A stretch of 64,000 nt of DNA from positions 1 through 64,000 of the forward strand of contig NZ_JAPMLL010000015.1 of the NCBI RefSeq assembly GCF_026410255.1, written 5' to 3'. The notes beneath the pieces are model-generated. The model worked only from the letters and a program-made list of their open reading frames with translations. It was not told the origin of the DNA and searched no databases. The stretch is from Xanthomarina sp. F1114 (GTDB lineage Bacteria > Bacteroidota > Bacteroidia > Flavobacteriales > Flavobacteriaceae). The first letter of the stretch is position 1, and every line of letters starts with the position of its first letter. The translations under genes were made by a program, and so were the position numbers. This document shows positions 34,785 to 42,977 of this stretch, in pieces.

Positions 34785-36377
34785 ATGAAAATACAACAAC
34801 TAAAAAGCAGGCAATACATAATTTTTATGGCTATCCTTTCTATTGTCATAAATTCTTATTCCCAACCAACATTACTCAAAGACATTAATGTAGGTTCGGC
34901 ATCTTCTATGGAGAATGCTCAATTTATTAAAATTGGAGACCGTTTATTGTTTAGTGCAGATGACGGCATACATGGCGTAGAAAGTTGGTTAACAGATGGC
35001 ACTAGTTCTGGAACAATACGTTTAGCGGACAATACAACTACTTTAATAGACACGACATATACACCTAATGGGAATGGTTTATTTAAAACAAATGGAACAG
35101 GTATAGAATACGTATTTGCTAATATGGGCTTTACTCTTGTAAATCGAGTTACAAAAGTTAATGACATATGGTTTTTTGTGGCAAATATTGATAGTCAAAA
35201 TAAAGAGGAGTTATGGAAGTCTGACGGAACTGAAGCCGGTACAGTCTTAGTAAAAAAATTTAGGCCTAATTCTTACGATTATGCTTATACTAAAAACTTA
35301 ATTGCGGCATCCAACGGAACAGATCTTTATTTTACAGCAAATGATGGAACCGGTATGGCTTTATGGAAATCTGATGGAACAACAAATGGAACGACAATAA
35401 TTAAGTACTTTGTTAATACACCACAGTATGAAATAGGTAATTTTATTAATTTTAATAATTACACCTATTTTTGGGCTTATAGCGAAGATGAATTCAGTTC
35501 ACTATGGAAAACTAATGGTACAGAAGCAGGAACAGTAATGGTTCAAGAAAAAATTGAAACTAATCTTGCTCCTGGACGTATTTTAGTCTATAACAACAAA
35601 ATTTATTTTCATGGACAAAGACAGGTAGCCACAACTAATTATGGCTGGGAATTATGGGTTTCAGATGGTACCAGTGCTGGAACACGTATGTTTTATGATA
35701 TTAATCCAGACGTTCCAGACGACGTAATTTTAGGCGGTAATCCTTCTAATTTTCACATAGTTAATAATCTACTACTGTTTAAAGCAAATACCGTATTAAA
35801 TGGTAAAGAACTATGGGTAACAAATGGCACGGAAAGCGGAACATTTATGTTAAACGATGTTTATCCCGGACCTAATTCGGGATTTCTTAATGGTACACCT
35901 ATAAATGGATTAAATAAACTATTCTTTACAGGGAATGACGGTAACCAACGGATGCTATGGGAAACTGATGGTACTACCGCAGGAACCGTTCCCTTATACG
36001 ATATTTCTGAGTCAGATTTGCCAATGCAAACGTATTCAGGATACATAAATGACAAACTTTTATTTTTAAAAGAAACTGTAGCTCATGGTAAAGAATTGTG
36101 GAGTTTTAACCCTACACTTTCTGTGGAAGATTTTGATAATGGAAAAAAAACGCATATTTATCCAAATCCAGTAGCTCATAATTTAACCATTGAAAACCCG
36201 AGCACAGACAGTTTTAATTTGAAGGTGTTAAATCAATTAGGGCAAATGGTATTAATTCAAAATCAAAATACAGCTTCAACTACTGTAGATGTTTCAACCT
36301 TATCAAAAGGTCTCTATTTTATACATATTACTTCTGAAAACGGAAATACAGAAACTATTAAATTCATAAAAAAATAA
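34785..36377 (+). CDS. ELWxxDGT-repeat T9SS cargo protein
   Basis: A 530-residue secreted protein: signal peptide (about 1-26), at least seven ELWxxDGT-type repeats and a T9SS type A sorting domain (about 455-530: HIYPNPVAHNLTIENP, LSKGLYFIHI, terminal KFIKK). Repeats include ELWKSDGTEAGT, ALWKSDGTTNGT, SLWKTNGTEAGT, ELWVSDGTSAGT, ELWVTNGTESGT and MLWETDGTTAGT, spaced roughly 50-60 residues, consistent with a beta-propeller. The role of this repeat family is not known; surface display or release is inferred from the sorting domain. It stands alone with a terminator downstream. Confidence 0.9.
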   Translation: MKIQQLKSRQYIIFMAILSIVINSYSQPTLLKDINVGSASSMENAQFIKIGDRLLFSADDGIHGVESWLTDGTSSGTIRLADNTTTLIDTTYTPNGNGLFKTNGTGIEYVFANMGFTLVNRVTKVNDIWFFVANIDSQNKEELWKSDGTEAGTVLVKKFRPNSYDYAYTKNLIAASNGTDLYFTANDGTGMALWKSDGTTNGTTIIKYFVNTPQYEIGNFINFNNYTYFWAYSEDEFSSLWKTNGTEAGTVMVQEKIETNLAPGRILVYNNKIYFHGQRQVATTNYGWELWVSDGTSAGTRMFYDINPDVPDDVILGGNPSNFHIVNNLLLFKANTVLNGKELWVTNGTESGTFMLNDVYPGPNSGFLNGTPINGLNKLFFTGNDGNQRMLWETDGTTAGTVPLYDISESDLPMQTYSGYINDKLLFLKETVAHGKELWSFNPTLSVEDFDNGKKTHIYPNPVAHNLTIENPSTDSFNLKVLNQLGQMVLIQNQNTASTTVDVSTLSKGLYFIHITSENGNTETIKFIKK

Positions 36378-36437
36378 AACGAGACTAACCGATTCTTCAA
36401 ATAGTTGTTAGAACAGAGAAATTACATCATAAAAAGA

Positions 36438-36465
36438 AACCTTTCGAGAAATCGGGAGGTTTTTT
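36438..36465 (+). terminator. Terminator of the ELWxxDGT gene
   Basis: AAACCTTTCGA and TCGGGAGGTTT pair (with G-T wobbles) around a short GAAA loop and run into a T tract at 36460-36465, about 60 nt past the stop codon. Confidence 0.75.
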
Positions 36466-36763
36466 ACTTTTATGTTTTAAGGTAAATTCTACCTTTTTAT
36501 TATTTAATAATCATTAAAACTTCATTCATTTTTTATTTTTCAGAAGATATATCAACATATCATAAAAGGCACTTTTTATTCAAGACAAGTGTAAACCCTA
36601 AGCATTCTCTAATATAATCAAATTTTAAGATTTATAATTCATCCTAAAAAACACAAATGTTGATAACAATGTGGAAAACGATTAAGAGATTTCAAATAAA
36701 CATAAGAATAAAAGTAGACCTTTATGGTCGCGAAATTTCTAAACCCTCAAAACCACAATATAT
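36466..36763. other. Leader region of nrdB with DnaA-box-like sites
   Basis: No gene is seen here. Two 9-mers resembling DnaA boxes, TGTTGATAA at 36658-36666 and TGTGGAAAA at 36670-36678, lie about 90 nt before the nrdB ATG. Each has one mismatch to the complement of TTATCCACA. DnaA is known to bind upstream of nrdAB in E. coli. Confidence 0.35.
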
Positions 36764-38038
36764 ATGAAAATCATTTCGGTTTTAAAAAGAGACTTCCTAA
36801 CGGAACCCTTTGATTTAAACAAGATTACAAATGCTATTTTAAAAGCAATGACGGCCGTTCAACATGGGCAATTAGCCGATGCAGAACGAATTTCTAACAT
36901 GGTTTTTGACTCGTTGTTAGAGCGAAAAAAATTGGATCCAGATTATATTCCTACTGTCGAAGAAGTTCAAGACTTTGTAGAAACAAAACTTATGGAAACT
37001 GGGTTTTTTGATGTTGCTAAAGCATATATTTTATATCGAAATGAACAGTCTAAAAAACGTAAATCCAATATTTTTGAAAAACGTATAAATTTAAAGCCAT
37101 ACGAGTATCCAGAATTATACGAATATGTGCCAGCCATTAGACATTCGTATTGGATTCATACTGAGTTCAATTTTACAAGCGATATTCAGGATTTTAAAAC
37201 ATTACTTACAAGTCAAGAACGTACGGCTATAAAAAATACCATGCTTGCTATTTCTCAAATTGAAGTAGCAGTAAAAAATTTCTGGGGCGAAATTTACCAT
37301 AGAATGCCTAAACCAGAAATAGGTTCTGTAGGTGCTACATTTGCCGAAAGTGAAGTGCGCCATCACGATGCTTACTCACATTTACTTGAAATTTTAGGAT
37401 TAAACGAAGAGTTTAAAAATCTTAAAAAGAAACCTGTAATCATGAAGCGTGTACAGTATTTAGAAACTGCTTTAAAAAACGCAAAAAGTGAAGACAACAA
37501 AGAATATGCAGAATCCGTTTTGCTTTTCTCTCTTTTTATTGAACATGTGTCTCTGTTTTCTCAGTTTTTAATCATTATGGCATTTAATAAGCATAAAAAT
37601 ATGCTAAAAGGAATCTCCAATGTGGTGGAAGCAACTTCTAAAGAAGAGCAAATTCATGGAGATTTTGGAATTGATGTTATTAAAATTATCAAAGCTGAAA
37701 ATCCGGAGTGGTTTGATGAAGATTATAAAGTAATGATTCAAAACATGTGTCGTGAAGCCTTTGATGCAGAAAGCAAAATTATAGATTGGATTTTTGAAGA
37801 CGGCGAATTAGATTTCTTACCAATTAATGTGGTTAACGAATTTATAAAACACCGATTTAACGCTTCTCTTGAAAGCATAGGAATTGATAAAATATTTGAC
37901 ATCGATGAAAAACTTCTGGCAGAAACAGAATGGTTTGACGATGAAATAATAGGCACCAAACATGGCGATTTTTTCGTAAAACGCTCAATCAACTATAGTA
38001 AAAGAACACAAAGTATAACCAGTGACGACCTTTTTTAA
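36764..38038 (+). CDS. nrdB: Ribonucleotide reductase beta subunit with ATP-cone
   Basis: A 424-residue class I radical-generating subunit. Unlike the classical NrdB it carries an ATP-cone at the N-terminus (about 3-95; VLKRDFLTEPFDLNKITNAI and later METGFFDVAKAYILYR). The dimetal site ligands are Glu167, Glu197, His200, Glu260, Glu295 and His298, and a Tyr (204) sits in the E-x-x-H-x-x-x-Y position used for the radical. The C-terminal DDLF tail should dock on NrdA. The arrangement is like Leeuwenhoekiella blandensis NrdB, where the cone controls oligomer state and activity. The nrdA gene follows immediately. Confidence 0.95.
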   Translation: MKIISVLKRDFLTEPFDLNKITNAILKAMTAVQHGQLADAERISNMVFDSLLERKKLDPDYIPTVEEVQDFVETKLMETGFFDVAKAYILYRNEQSKKRKSNIFEKRINLKPYEYPELYEYVPAIRHSYWIHTEFNFTSDIQDFKTLLTSQERTAIKNTMLAISQIEVAVKNFWGEIYHRMPKPEIGSVGATFAESEVRHHDAYSHLLEILGLNEEFKNLKKKPVIMKRVQYLETALKNAKSEDNKEYAESVLLFSLFIEHVSLFSQFLIIMAFNKHKNMLKGISNVVEATSKEEQIHGDFGIDVIKIIKAENPEWFDEDYKVMIQNMCREAFDAESKIIDWIFEDGELDFLPINVVNEFIKHRFNASLESIGIDKIFDIDEKLLAETEWFDDEIIGTKHGDFFVKRSINYSKRTQSITSDDLF

Positions 38039-38039
38039 T

Positions 38040-39836
38040 ATGAACAACGAGAAACTTACCACAAATACAGTAAACAAAGAAGTTAAAACCTCAAACGACA
38101 AGGACCTACTTGTACAATCAAGAAGAGAAGCGCTTAAAAATAATCAACAACAGAGCAATCAAGGTTTTGAATGGTTAACAGAACACAGTAGAAACTTTCT
38201 GTCTATGGGCTATATTTCTAATGGAATGACTGCCGAACAACGCATTCGTGAAATTGCAGATCGCGCCGAAGAAATTCTACAAATTCCAGGATATTCAGAC
38301 AAGTTTTATGGCTATATGTCTGACGGGTTTTACTCGTTAGCATCTCCGGTTTGGTCTAATTTTGGAAAGAAAAGAGGACTTCCTATCAGCTGTTTTGGAT
38401 CTCATGTCTCAGACGATATGGGGAATATTTTATATACCCAATCAGAAGTAGGAATGATGTCTAAATTAGGTGGAGGAACATCTGGTTACTTTGGTAAAAT
38501 CCGTCATCGTGGCGCCGAAGTAAAAAATAATGGTCAAGCCTCAGGAGCTGTTCATATCATGCAACTTTTTGAGTCTATGGTAGATGTTGTAAGCCAAGGT
38601 TCTGTAAGACGTGGTCGTTTTTCACCATATTTACCTGTGGAGCATCCAGATATTATGGAATTCTTAGAAATTGGTACAGAAGGAAACCCAATTCAGGAAT
38701 TAACACATGGAGTTACTGTAACCAATCAATGGATGCAAGAAATGGTTGATGGAGATAACGAAAAGAGAACCATTTGGGCAAAAGTTTTACAGAGAAGAGG
38801 AGAAATGGGATATCCATATATTTTCTTTAAAGACAATGCAAACAATGCTGCAGCTGATGTATATAGAAATGAAAAACATACCATTTATGCAAGTAACTTA
38901 TGTACAGAAATTATGTTACCATCAAGCGACGACTGGTCTTTTGTTTGCGTACTTTCTTCTGTAAATGTATTGCATTACGATAAATGGAAAGATACGGATG
39001 CAGTAGAAACTATGGTATATTTTCTAGATGCTGTAATTACCGAATTTATCGATAAATTAGAAGTTTATAGAGATTCTGAAGATAGAGAAGACCGTCAAAC
39101 CTTCCTATTTATGGAACGTGCTTATAATTTTGCCAAAGAAAATAGATCTTTAGGTTTAGGTGTTTTAGGGTGGCATTCCTTATTACAATCTAAAATGTTG
39201 CCATTTAACAGCCAAGAAGCCTATAATTTAAACAGCGATATTTTTAAACTTATTAAAGAGAAATCCTATGCAGCTTCAGCAGAATTAGCTGAAATATTTG
39301 GTGAGCCAAAAGTTCTTAAAGGATATGGCAGACGTAATGCCACTTTAAATGCTATTGCGCCAACAACCTCATCGGCCTTTATTCTTGGACAAGTATCTCA
39401 AGGAATTGAGCCAATCTGGTCGAATATTTATGTGAAAGATATTGCTAAAATTAAAACAACAATAAAAAACTCATATTTAGAAGATTTATTAGAAGAAAAA
39501 GGACAAAATACACCAGAAGTATGGCGTAGTATTAGAGACTTTGATGGTTCTGTACAACATTTAGATTTCTTAACAGATTTAGAAAAAGACGTATTTAAAA
39601 CGTATTCTGAAATCGACCAGATGGATATTATTTATCAGGCTGCAAATCGTCAGAATCATATAGACCAAGGTCAATCGGTAAATATTATTGTACATCCAGA
39701 TATGCCTGTTAAAGAGATTAATAAAATTCATGTTACAGCTTGGAAATTAGGTTTAAAATCTTTGTATTACCAGCATAGTATGAATGCTGCTCAAAAATTT
39801 AAACAGAAAAAAGAATGTACAAGTTGTGAAGCATAA
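38040..39836 (+). CDS. nrdA: Ribonucleotide reductase alpha subunit, no ATP-cone
   Basis: A 598-residue catalytic subunit that reduces ribonucleoside diphosphates. I start at the ATG at 38040 (MNNEKLTTN), one base after the nrdB stop; an ATG at 38022 overlaps nrdB. Motifs are GTSGYFGKIRHRG, the active-site NLCTEI, PTTSSAFILGQVSQGIEP, and the C-terminal redox pair Cys593-T-S-Cys596. The protein is short because the ATP-cone found at the N-terminus of many NrdA proteins is absent, being on NrdB here. A terminator follows at 39866-39896. Confidence 0.96.
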   Translation: MNNEKLTTNTVNKEVKTSNDKDLLVQSRREALKNNQQQSNQGFEWLTEHSRNFLSMGYISNGMTAEQRIREIADRAEEILQIPGYSDKFYGYMSDGFYSLASPVWSNFGKKRGLPISCFGSHVSDDMGNILYTQSEVGMMSKLGGGTSGYFGKIRHRGAEVKNNGQASGAVHIMQLFESMVDVVSQGSVRRGRFSPYLPVEHPDIMEFLEIGTEGNPIQELTHGVTVTNQWMQEMVDGDNEKRTIWAKVLQRRGEMGYPYIFFKDNANNAAADVYRNEKHTIYASNLCTEIMLPSSDDWSFVCVLSSVNVLHYDKWKDTDAVETMVYFLDAVITEFIDKLEVYRDSEDREDRQTFLFMERAYNFAKENRSLGLGVLGWHSLLQSKMLPFNSQEAYNLNSDIFKLIKEKSYAASAELAEIFGEPKVLKGYGRRNATLNAIAPTTSSAFILGQVSQGIEPIWSNIYVKDIAKIKTTIKNSYLEDLLEEKGQNTPEVWRSIRDFDGSVQHLDFLTDLEKDVFKTYSEIDQMDIIYQAANRQNHIDQGQSVNIIVHPDMPVKEINKIHVTAWKLGLKSLYYQHSMNAAQKFKQKKECTSCEA

Positions 39837-39865
39837 TTGCTAAATATTTATTTTTAAGTTTAATT

Positions 39866-39896
39866 AAAAAAACCTGTCTTTATAGATGGGTTTTTT
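39866..39896 (+). terminator. Terminator of nrdBA
   Basis: AACCTGTCT (39871-39879) pairs with AGATGGGTT (39884-39892), with two G-T wobbles and a TTAT loop, flanked by an A run before and a T run after. Confidence 0.8.
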
Positions 39897-40305
39897 GTTT
39901 AGTTGATATTCTTATAAAAGAGTGATAATTATTGTTTTTAGGTTTTGTTAGTTTGATTTTTAAACGAATAAAAGTAAAAATAAAAAATAAGTGCTATCCA
40001 TAAAGTATAAGATGCTTACCGTTATTTAAAAGATATAGGCCTTTATAAACAAAGTTAAAAAGGATAATTACTTATTGGAATAATAGATTTATTTTTTTAG
40101 AATTTTAACTATCTTTGATATGAAGTTTTATTTAAAGTTTATTGAAAACTATGGTTCACTCTATGTGGCTTTCTATCTTCTTATTTAGAGTTTTATAACA
40201 TAACAAAATACAAAATGGGAAAAGTGAATTTGGTATTTTGGAGACCTTATTTTTTTCTTAAAAATATTGAATTTAAGTGTGGTCATTGTATAATTATAGC
40301 TAATA
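39897..40305. other. Gene-free stretch with one promoter box
   Basis: The 409 nt are AT-rich and hold no supportable gene. A TATCTTTG -7 box lies at 40110-40117, about 190 nt before the next gene. A 22-codon reading frame at 40120-40188 starts too close to that box to be transcribed from it. Confidence 0.5.
40110..40117 (+). promoter_or_regulatory. Possible -7 box upstream of the TolB-TPR gene
   Basis: TATCTTTG fully fits TAnnTTTG. Transcription would start near 40124, giving a leader of about 180 nt. The -33 region has no TTG. Confidence 0.38.
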
Positions 40306-41922
40306 ATGTCTAATAGCCAAACAGAAAAAAAAGTAATACCTAAACATTCTAAAAAGGAGGTTTTAAGAGAATTGGACTCTATTTTATCTAGTGATATGTT
40401 TTCTCGATCTTCAGTTTTATCCAATTTTCTAAAATTTATTGTAGAAGAAACCTTGGAAGGCAACACAGAAGGGCTTAAAGAGTACACTATTGCGGTAAAT
40501 GCTTTAGGTAAACCAGAAGACTTTAACCCCCAAATAGATGCTATTGTTAGAATTCATGCTGGTAGACTTAGAAGATTGTTAAATGAGTACTACACGAAGC
40601 CCGAAACTATAAGCACTATAAAAATTGAAGTGATTAAAGGCACGTATGTTCCGGTGTTTAGAACGTATCCAATTAGTAAACCAAAAACAGAAATAAAAAC
40701 TGTTAGAAACACCAAGGTATTTACTCGTTCAAAACTTACTCTTGCAGTTATTCCTTTTAGAAATTTATGTCCCGATAACGACTATAAGTTTTTTGTTGAT
40801 GGTTTTGGAGAAGAACTTACAAGACTATTTAGCACCTTTGAAGATATTGCTGTAATTGCACATCATTCAACTCGAAAGTATGCTACTAATCCTGAAGATA
40901 TTCGAGTTATTGGTTCAGATTTAGGAGTGCATTATATTATATCTGGATCGGTTAAACGTTCATCTGAAAAAATTTGGGTAAATGTAGAACTTTTGAAAAC
41001 CATGAATGGCATGCAAGTTTGGTCCAAAACATACAATTATCCTTTAAATATTGATAACCTAATAAACATTCAGGATCAGATTGTGGAAAATGTTTGCTCG
41101 GTATTGGGTGGATACTATGGATTCATTATTCATGAAAACTCTAGATTTATTGAGCCACTTGCTTCTAATTTAAACTCTTTCGATGCTGCTTTTTGGAATT
41201 ACTACTTCCACATGAACTATTCAGAAGATACTTATCTAAAAACTCGAAAGGCTTTAGAAAATGCTATAAGTCACGACCCAAATTATGCAACAGGATTAGC
41301 TATGTTGGCCGAGCTATATGTGCTTGCTCATTCTTTAGGTTACCCAACTGTAGAAGACCCAGTTCAAACATCTTTTAAACTTACCAAAAAAGCATTAAAA
41401 ATAGATCCTAGATGTCAACATGCCAATCATGAATATGGATGGCTTCAAGTTTATTTACAAAATAAAGAAGAAGCCGTTAAAGCCTTAGAATATACTTTAA
41501 CGCTAAATCCTTATTCAGTTTCGTTAATGGGAGGTGTTGGGTTTAATTTGGCTTGTGCAGGAGAGTTTGCAAGAGCTGAAGTATTACTTACACAATCTTT
41601 AACGCTTAATCCCCATTGTCCTTGGTGGTTTTATTTTGGTTTTTTCTTAGTGTATTATCAAAAAGGAAATTACCAAAAAGCACTTGAATACGCTAATAAA
41701 ATAGAAACTGTAGATGTGTTTGTCAAACCTTTAACAAACGCATCCGCAAAGGCCCAATTAGGCTTAATTAAAGAGGCACAAGAGGATGTTAAAATATTAA
41801 ATGAAGAGTTTTCAGAAACCATGAAAAATCTTTACCCAACTTTAGATGCATTTCTTCTAGATAAATCTTTAGTTAAAAATATTATTCAGGGAGCTAAAAA
41901 GGCTGGAGTTAATTTGGATTAG
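40306..41922 (+). CDS. TolB/FlgO-like domain and TPR protein
   Basis: A 538-residue protein without a signal peptide. The N-terminal region (about 15-115) includes FLKFIVEETLEGNTEGLKEY and DAIVRIHAGRLRRLLNEYY, a block found in adenylate-cyclase-associated and TPR proteins and perhaps a DNA-binding fold. Residues about 145-275 are TolB/FlgO-like (LAVIPFRNLCPDNDYKFFVDGFGEEL, then YIISGSVKRSSEKIWVNVELL). TPR-like helices occupy about 295-500. I infer a cytoplasmic regulator or scaffold, possibly of the cassette that starts 190 nt downstream on the same strand. No cyclase domain is present. Confidence 0.78.
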   Translation: MSNSQTEKKVIPKHSKKEVLRELDSILSSDMFSRSSVLSNFLKFIVEETLEGNTEGLKEYTIAVNALGKPEDFNPQIDAIVRIHAGRLRRLLNEYYTKPETISTIKIEVIKGTYVPVFRTYPISKPKTEIKTVRNTKVFTRSKLTLAVIPFRNLCPDNDYKFFVDGFGEELTRLFSTFEDIAVIAHHSTRKYATNPEDIRVIGSDLGVHYIISGSVKRSSEKIWVNVELLKTMNGMQVWSKTYNYPLNIDNLINIQDQIVENVCSVLGGYYGFIIHENSRFIEPLASNLNSFDAAFWNYYFHMNYSEDTYLKTRKALENAISHDPNYATGLAMLAELYVLAHSLGYPTVEDPVQTSFKLTKKALKIDPRCQHANHEYGWLQVYLQNKEEAVKALEYTLTLNPYSVSLMGGVGFNLACAGEFARAEVLLTQSLTLNPHCPWWFYFGFFLVYYQKGNYQKALEYANKIETVDVFVKPLTNASAKAQLGLIKEAQEDVKILNEEFSETMKNLYPTLDAFLLDKSLVKNIIQGAKKAGVNLD

Positions 41923-42110
41923 ACTTTTTTCTCATTCACCGTTTTTAAAATATATAACTCCTTGTATTCGTACTTTATACCAACCCAACTACATCTGAGG
42001 TATACAATTATTATTATTCATATTTAACCGTTAAGTAACCGTATAACACTTACAATTGGTGCTGACCTGATTTATATTTACAGTATTAATAAAAATTAGG
42101 TTAATTTCTC

Positions 42111-42368
42111 ATGAACAAAAAAATGATTCCTATTGTTCAATTATTTCCAGATTTTGAGGAAAAAATTGACTTTCTGTTTCAAACGGATGAAAATTTTCGG
42201 GACCTGTGTTCAGATTATATATTATGTGTCGCTATCGTACAAAAAATGAAAAAGGAGTCTCATTTAGATATTCAGAGCCGCAGGGAATATAAAGAATTGC
42301 AAGAAAGTTTAGAAGAGGAAATTCTACAAAATATTATGAGCGACAAAAAAAACCTTGAGAATAATTAA
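42111..42368 (+). CDS. Small helical protein of unknown function
   Basis: I do not recognise this 85-residue protein. It is strongly helical with heptad-like spacing (FEEKIDFLFQTDENFRDLCSDYILCVAIVQKMKKE, then REYKELQESLEEEILQNI), reminiscent of the two-helix DUF465/YdcH type. It has no signal peptide, so it is cytoplasmic. It opens the cassette whose next gene begins 40 nt later. The ATG is preceded by a T/A-rich leader without SD. Confidence 0.7.
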   Translation: MNKKMIPIVQLFPDFEEKIDFLFQTDENFRDLCSDYILCVAIVQKMKKESHLDIQSRREYKELQESLEEEILQNIMSDKKNLENN

Positions 42369-42408
42369 TCCTTAAATCAATAAACAAACACTTAAAACTC
42401 CAGTTATT

Positions 42409-42885
42409 ATGAAGAAATTAATTTTTACTCTTAGTCTCGTCTTAGTTTCCATGTCGTCATCTTTATTTGCGCAAAGCAATACAGAGGAGATAGATATGGT
42501 GCAATCTATTTTTGGCATGGAAAAGAAGGCTCTTGTAGCTGAAGTTATTCAACCTGAAACAGCTAAGAGTGATGCTTTTTGGGCTTTATACGATGAATAT
42601 GAAGTGAAACGTAAAGACCTTGGAAAGCGTCGTATTGTATTATTAAATTCTTATGCTGACAGCTACGATACTTTAGACGAGGCGACCATTGATAAAATCC
42701 TCAAAGAGATGATGAGTCTACAAGTCACTACGGACAAGCTCATTGGTAATTATGCAAAAAAAATCAAGAAATCAGTAGATGTGAAAACGGCTGCGCAATT
42801 TTATCAAATTGAAGGCTACTTGTTGAGTAAGATCAGAACCACTATTTTGGAGAATATCCCAGTGATAGGAGAGCTTGATAAATAA
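42409..42885 (+). CDS. Small periplasmic helical protein
   Basis: A 158-residue secreted protein with a signal peptide cleaved after Ala21 (LFA-Q). The mature part is nearly all helix (WALYDEYEVKRKDLGKRRIVLLNSYADSYD, KILKEMMSLQVTTDKLIGNYAKKIKK) and somewhat resembles Spy/CpxP-like periplasmic chaperones, but no diagnostic LTxxQ motif is seen. I leave it unnamed. It lies 40 nt after the 85-residue gene and 92 nt before the first DUF1254 gene. Confidence 0.75.
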   Translation: MKKLIFTLSLVLVSMSSSLFAQSNTEEIDMVQSIFGMEKKALVAEVIQPETAKSDAFWALYDEYEVKRKDLGKRRIVLLNSYADSYDTLDEATIDKILKEMMSLQVTTDKLIGNYAKKIKKSVDVKTAAQFYQIEGYLLSKIRTTILENIPVIGELDK

Positions 42886-42977
42886 TCCTAAAAGAAACGT
42901 TATTCCATAACATTGCAAATTTGAATGAATTATTTAAACTATACTATAAATACTGTTACATTTTAAAAATAAGTATC

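Noticed and set aside
36658-36678. NrdR box upstream of nrdB
   Set aside because: The sequence shows only an imperfect inverted repeat and lacks the paired ACAC-N-TATA-like boxes; DnaA-like sites fit better.
40120-40188. 22-codon reading frame as a leader peptide of the TolB-TPR gene
   Set aside because: The only promoter box (40110-40117) would start transcription inside or after its ATG, and no regulatory hairpin is evident.
42056-42080. Promoter of the DUF1254 cassette (TTG at 42056, TATATTTA at 42073)
   Set aside because: The spacing of 14 nt is too short and the last base of the -7 box does not match.
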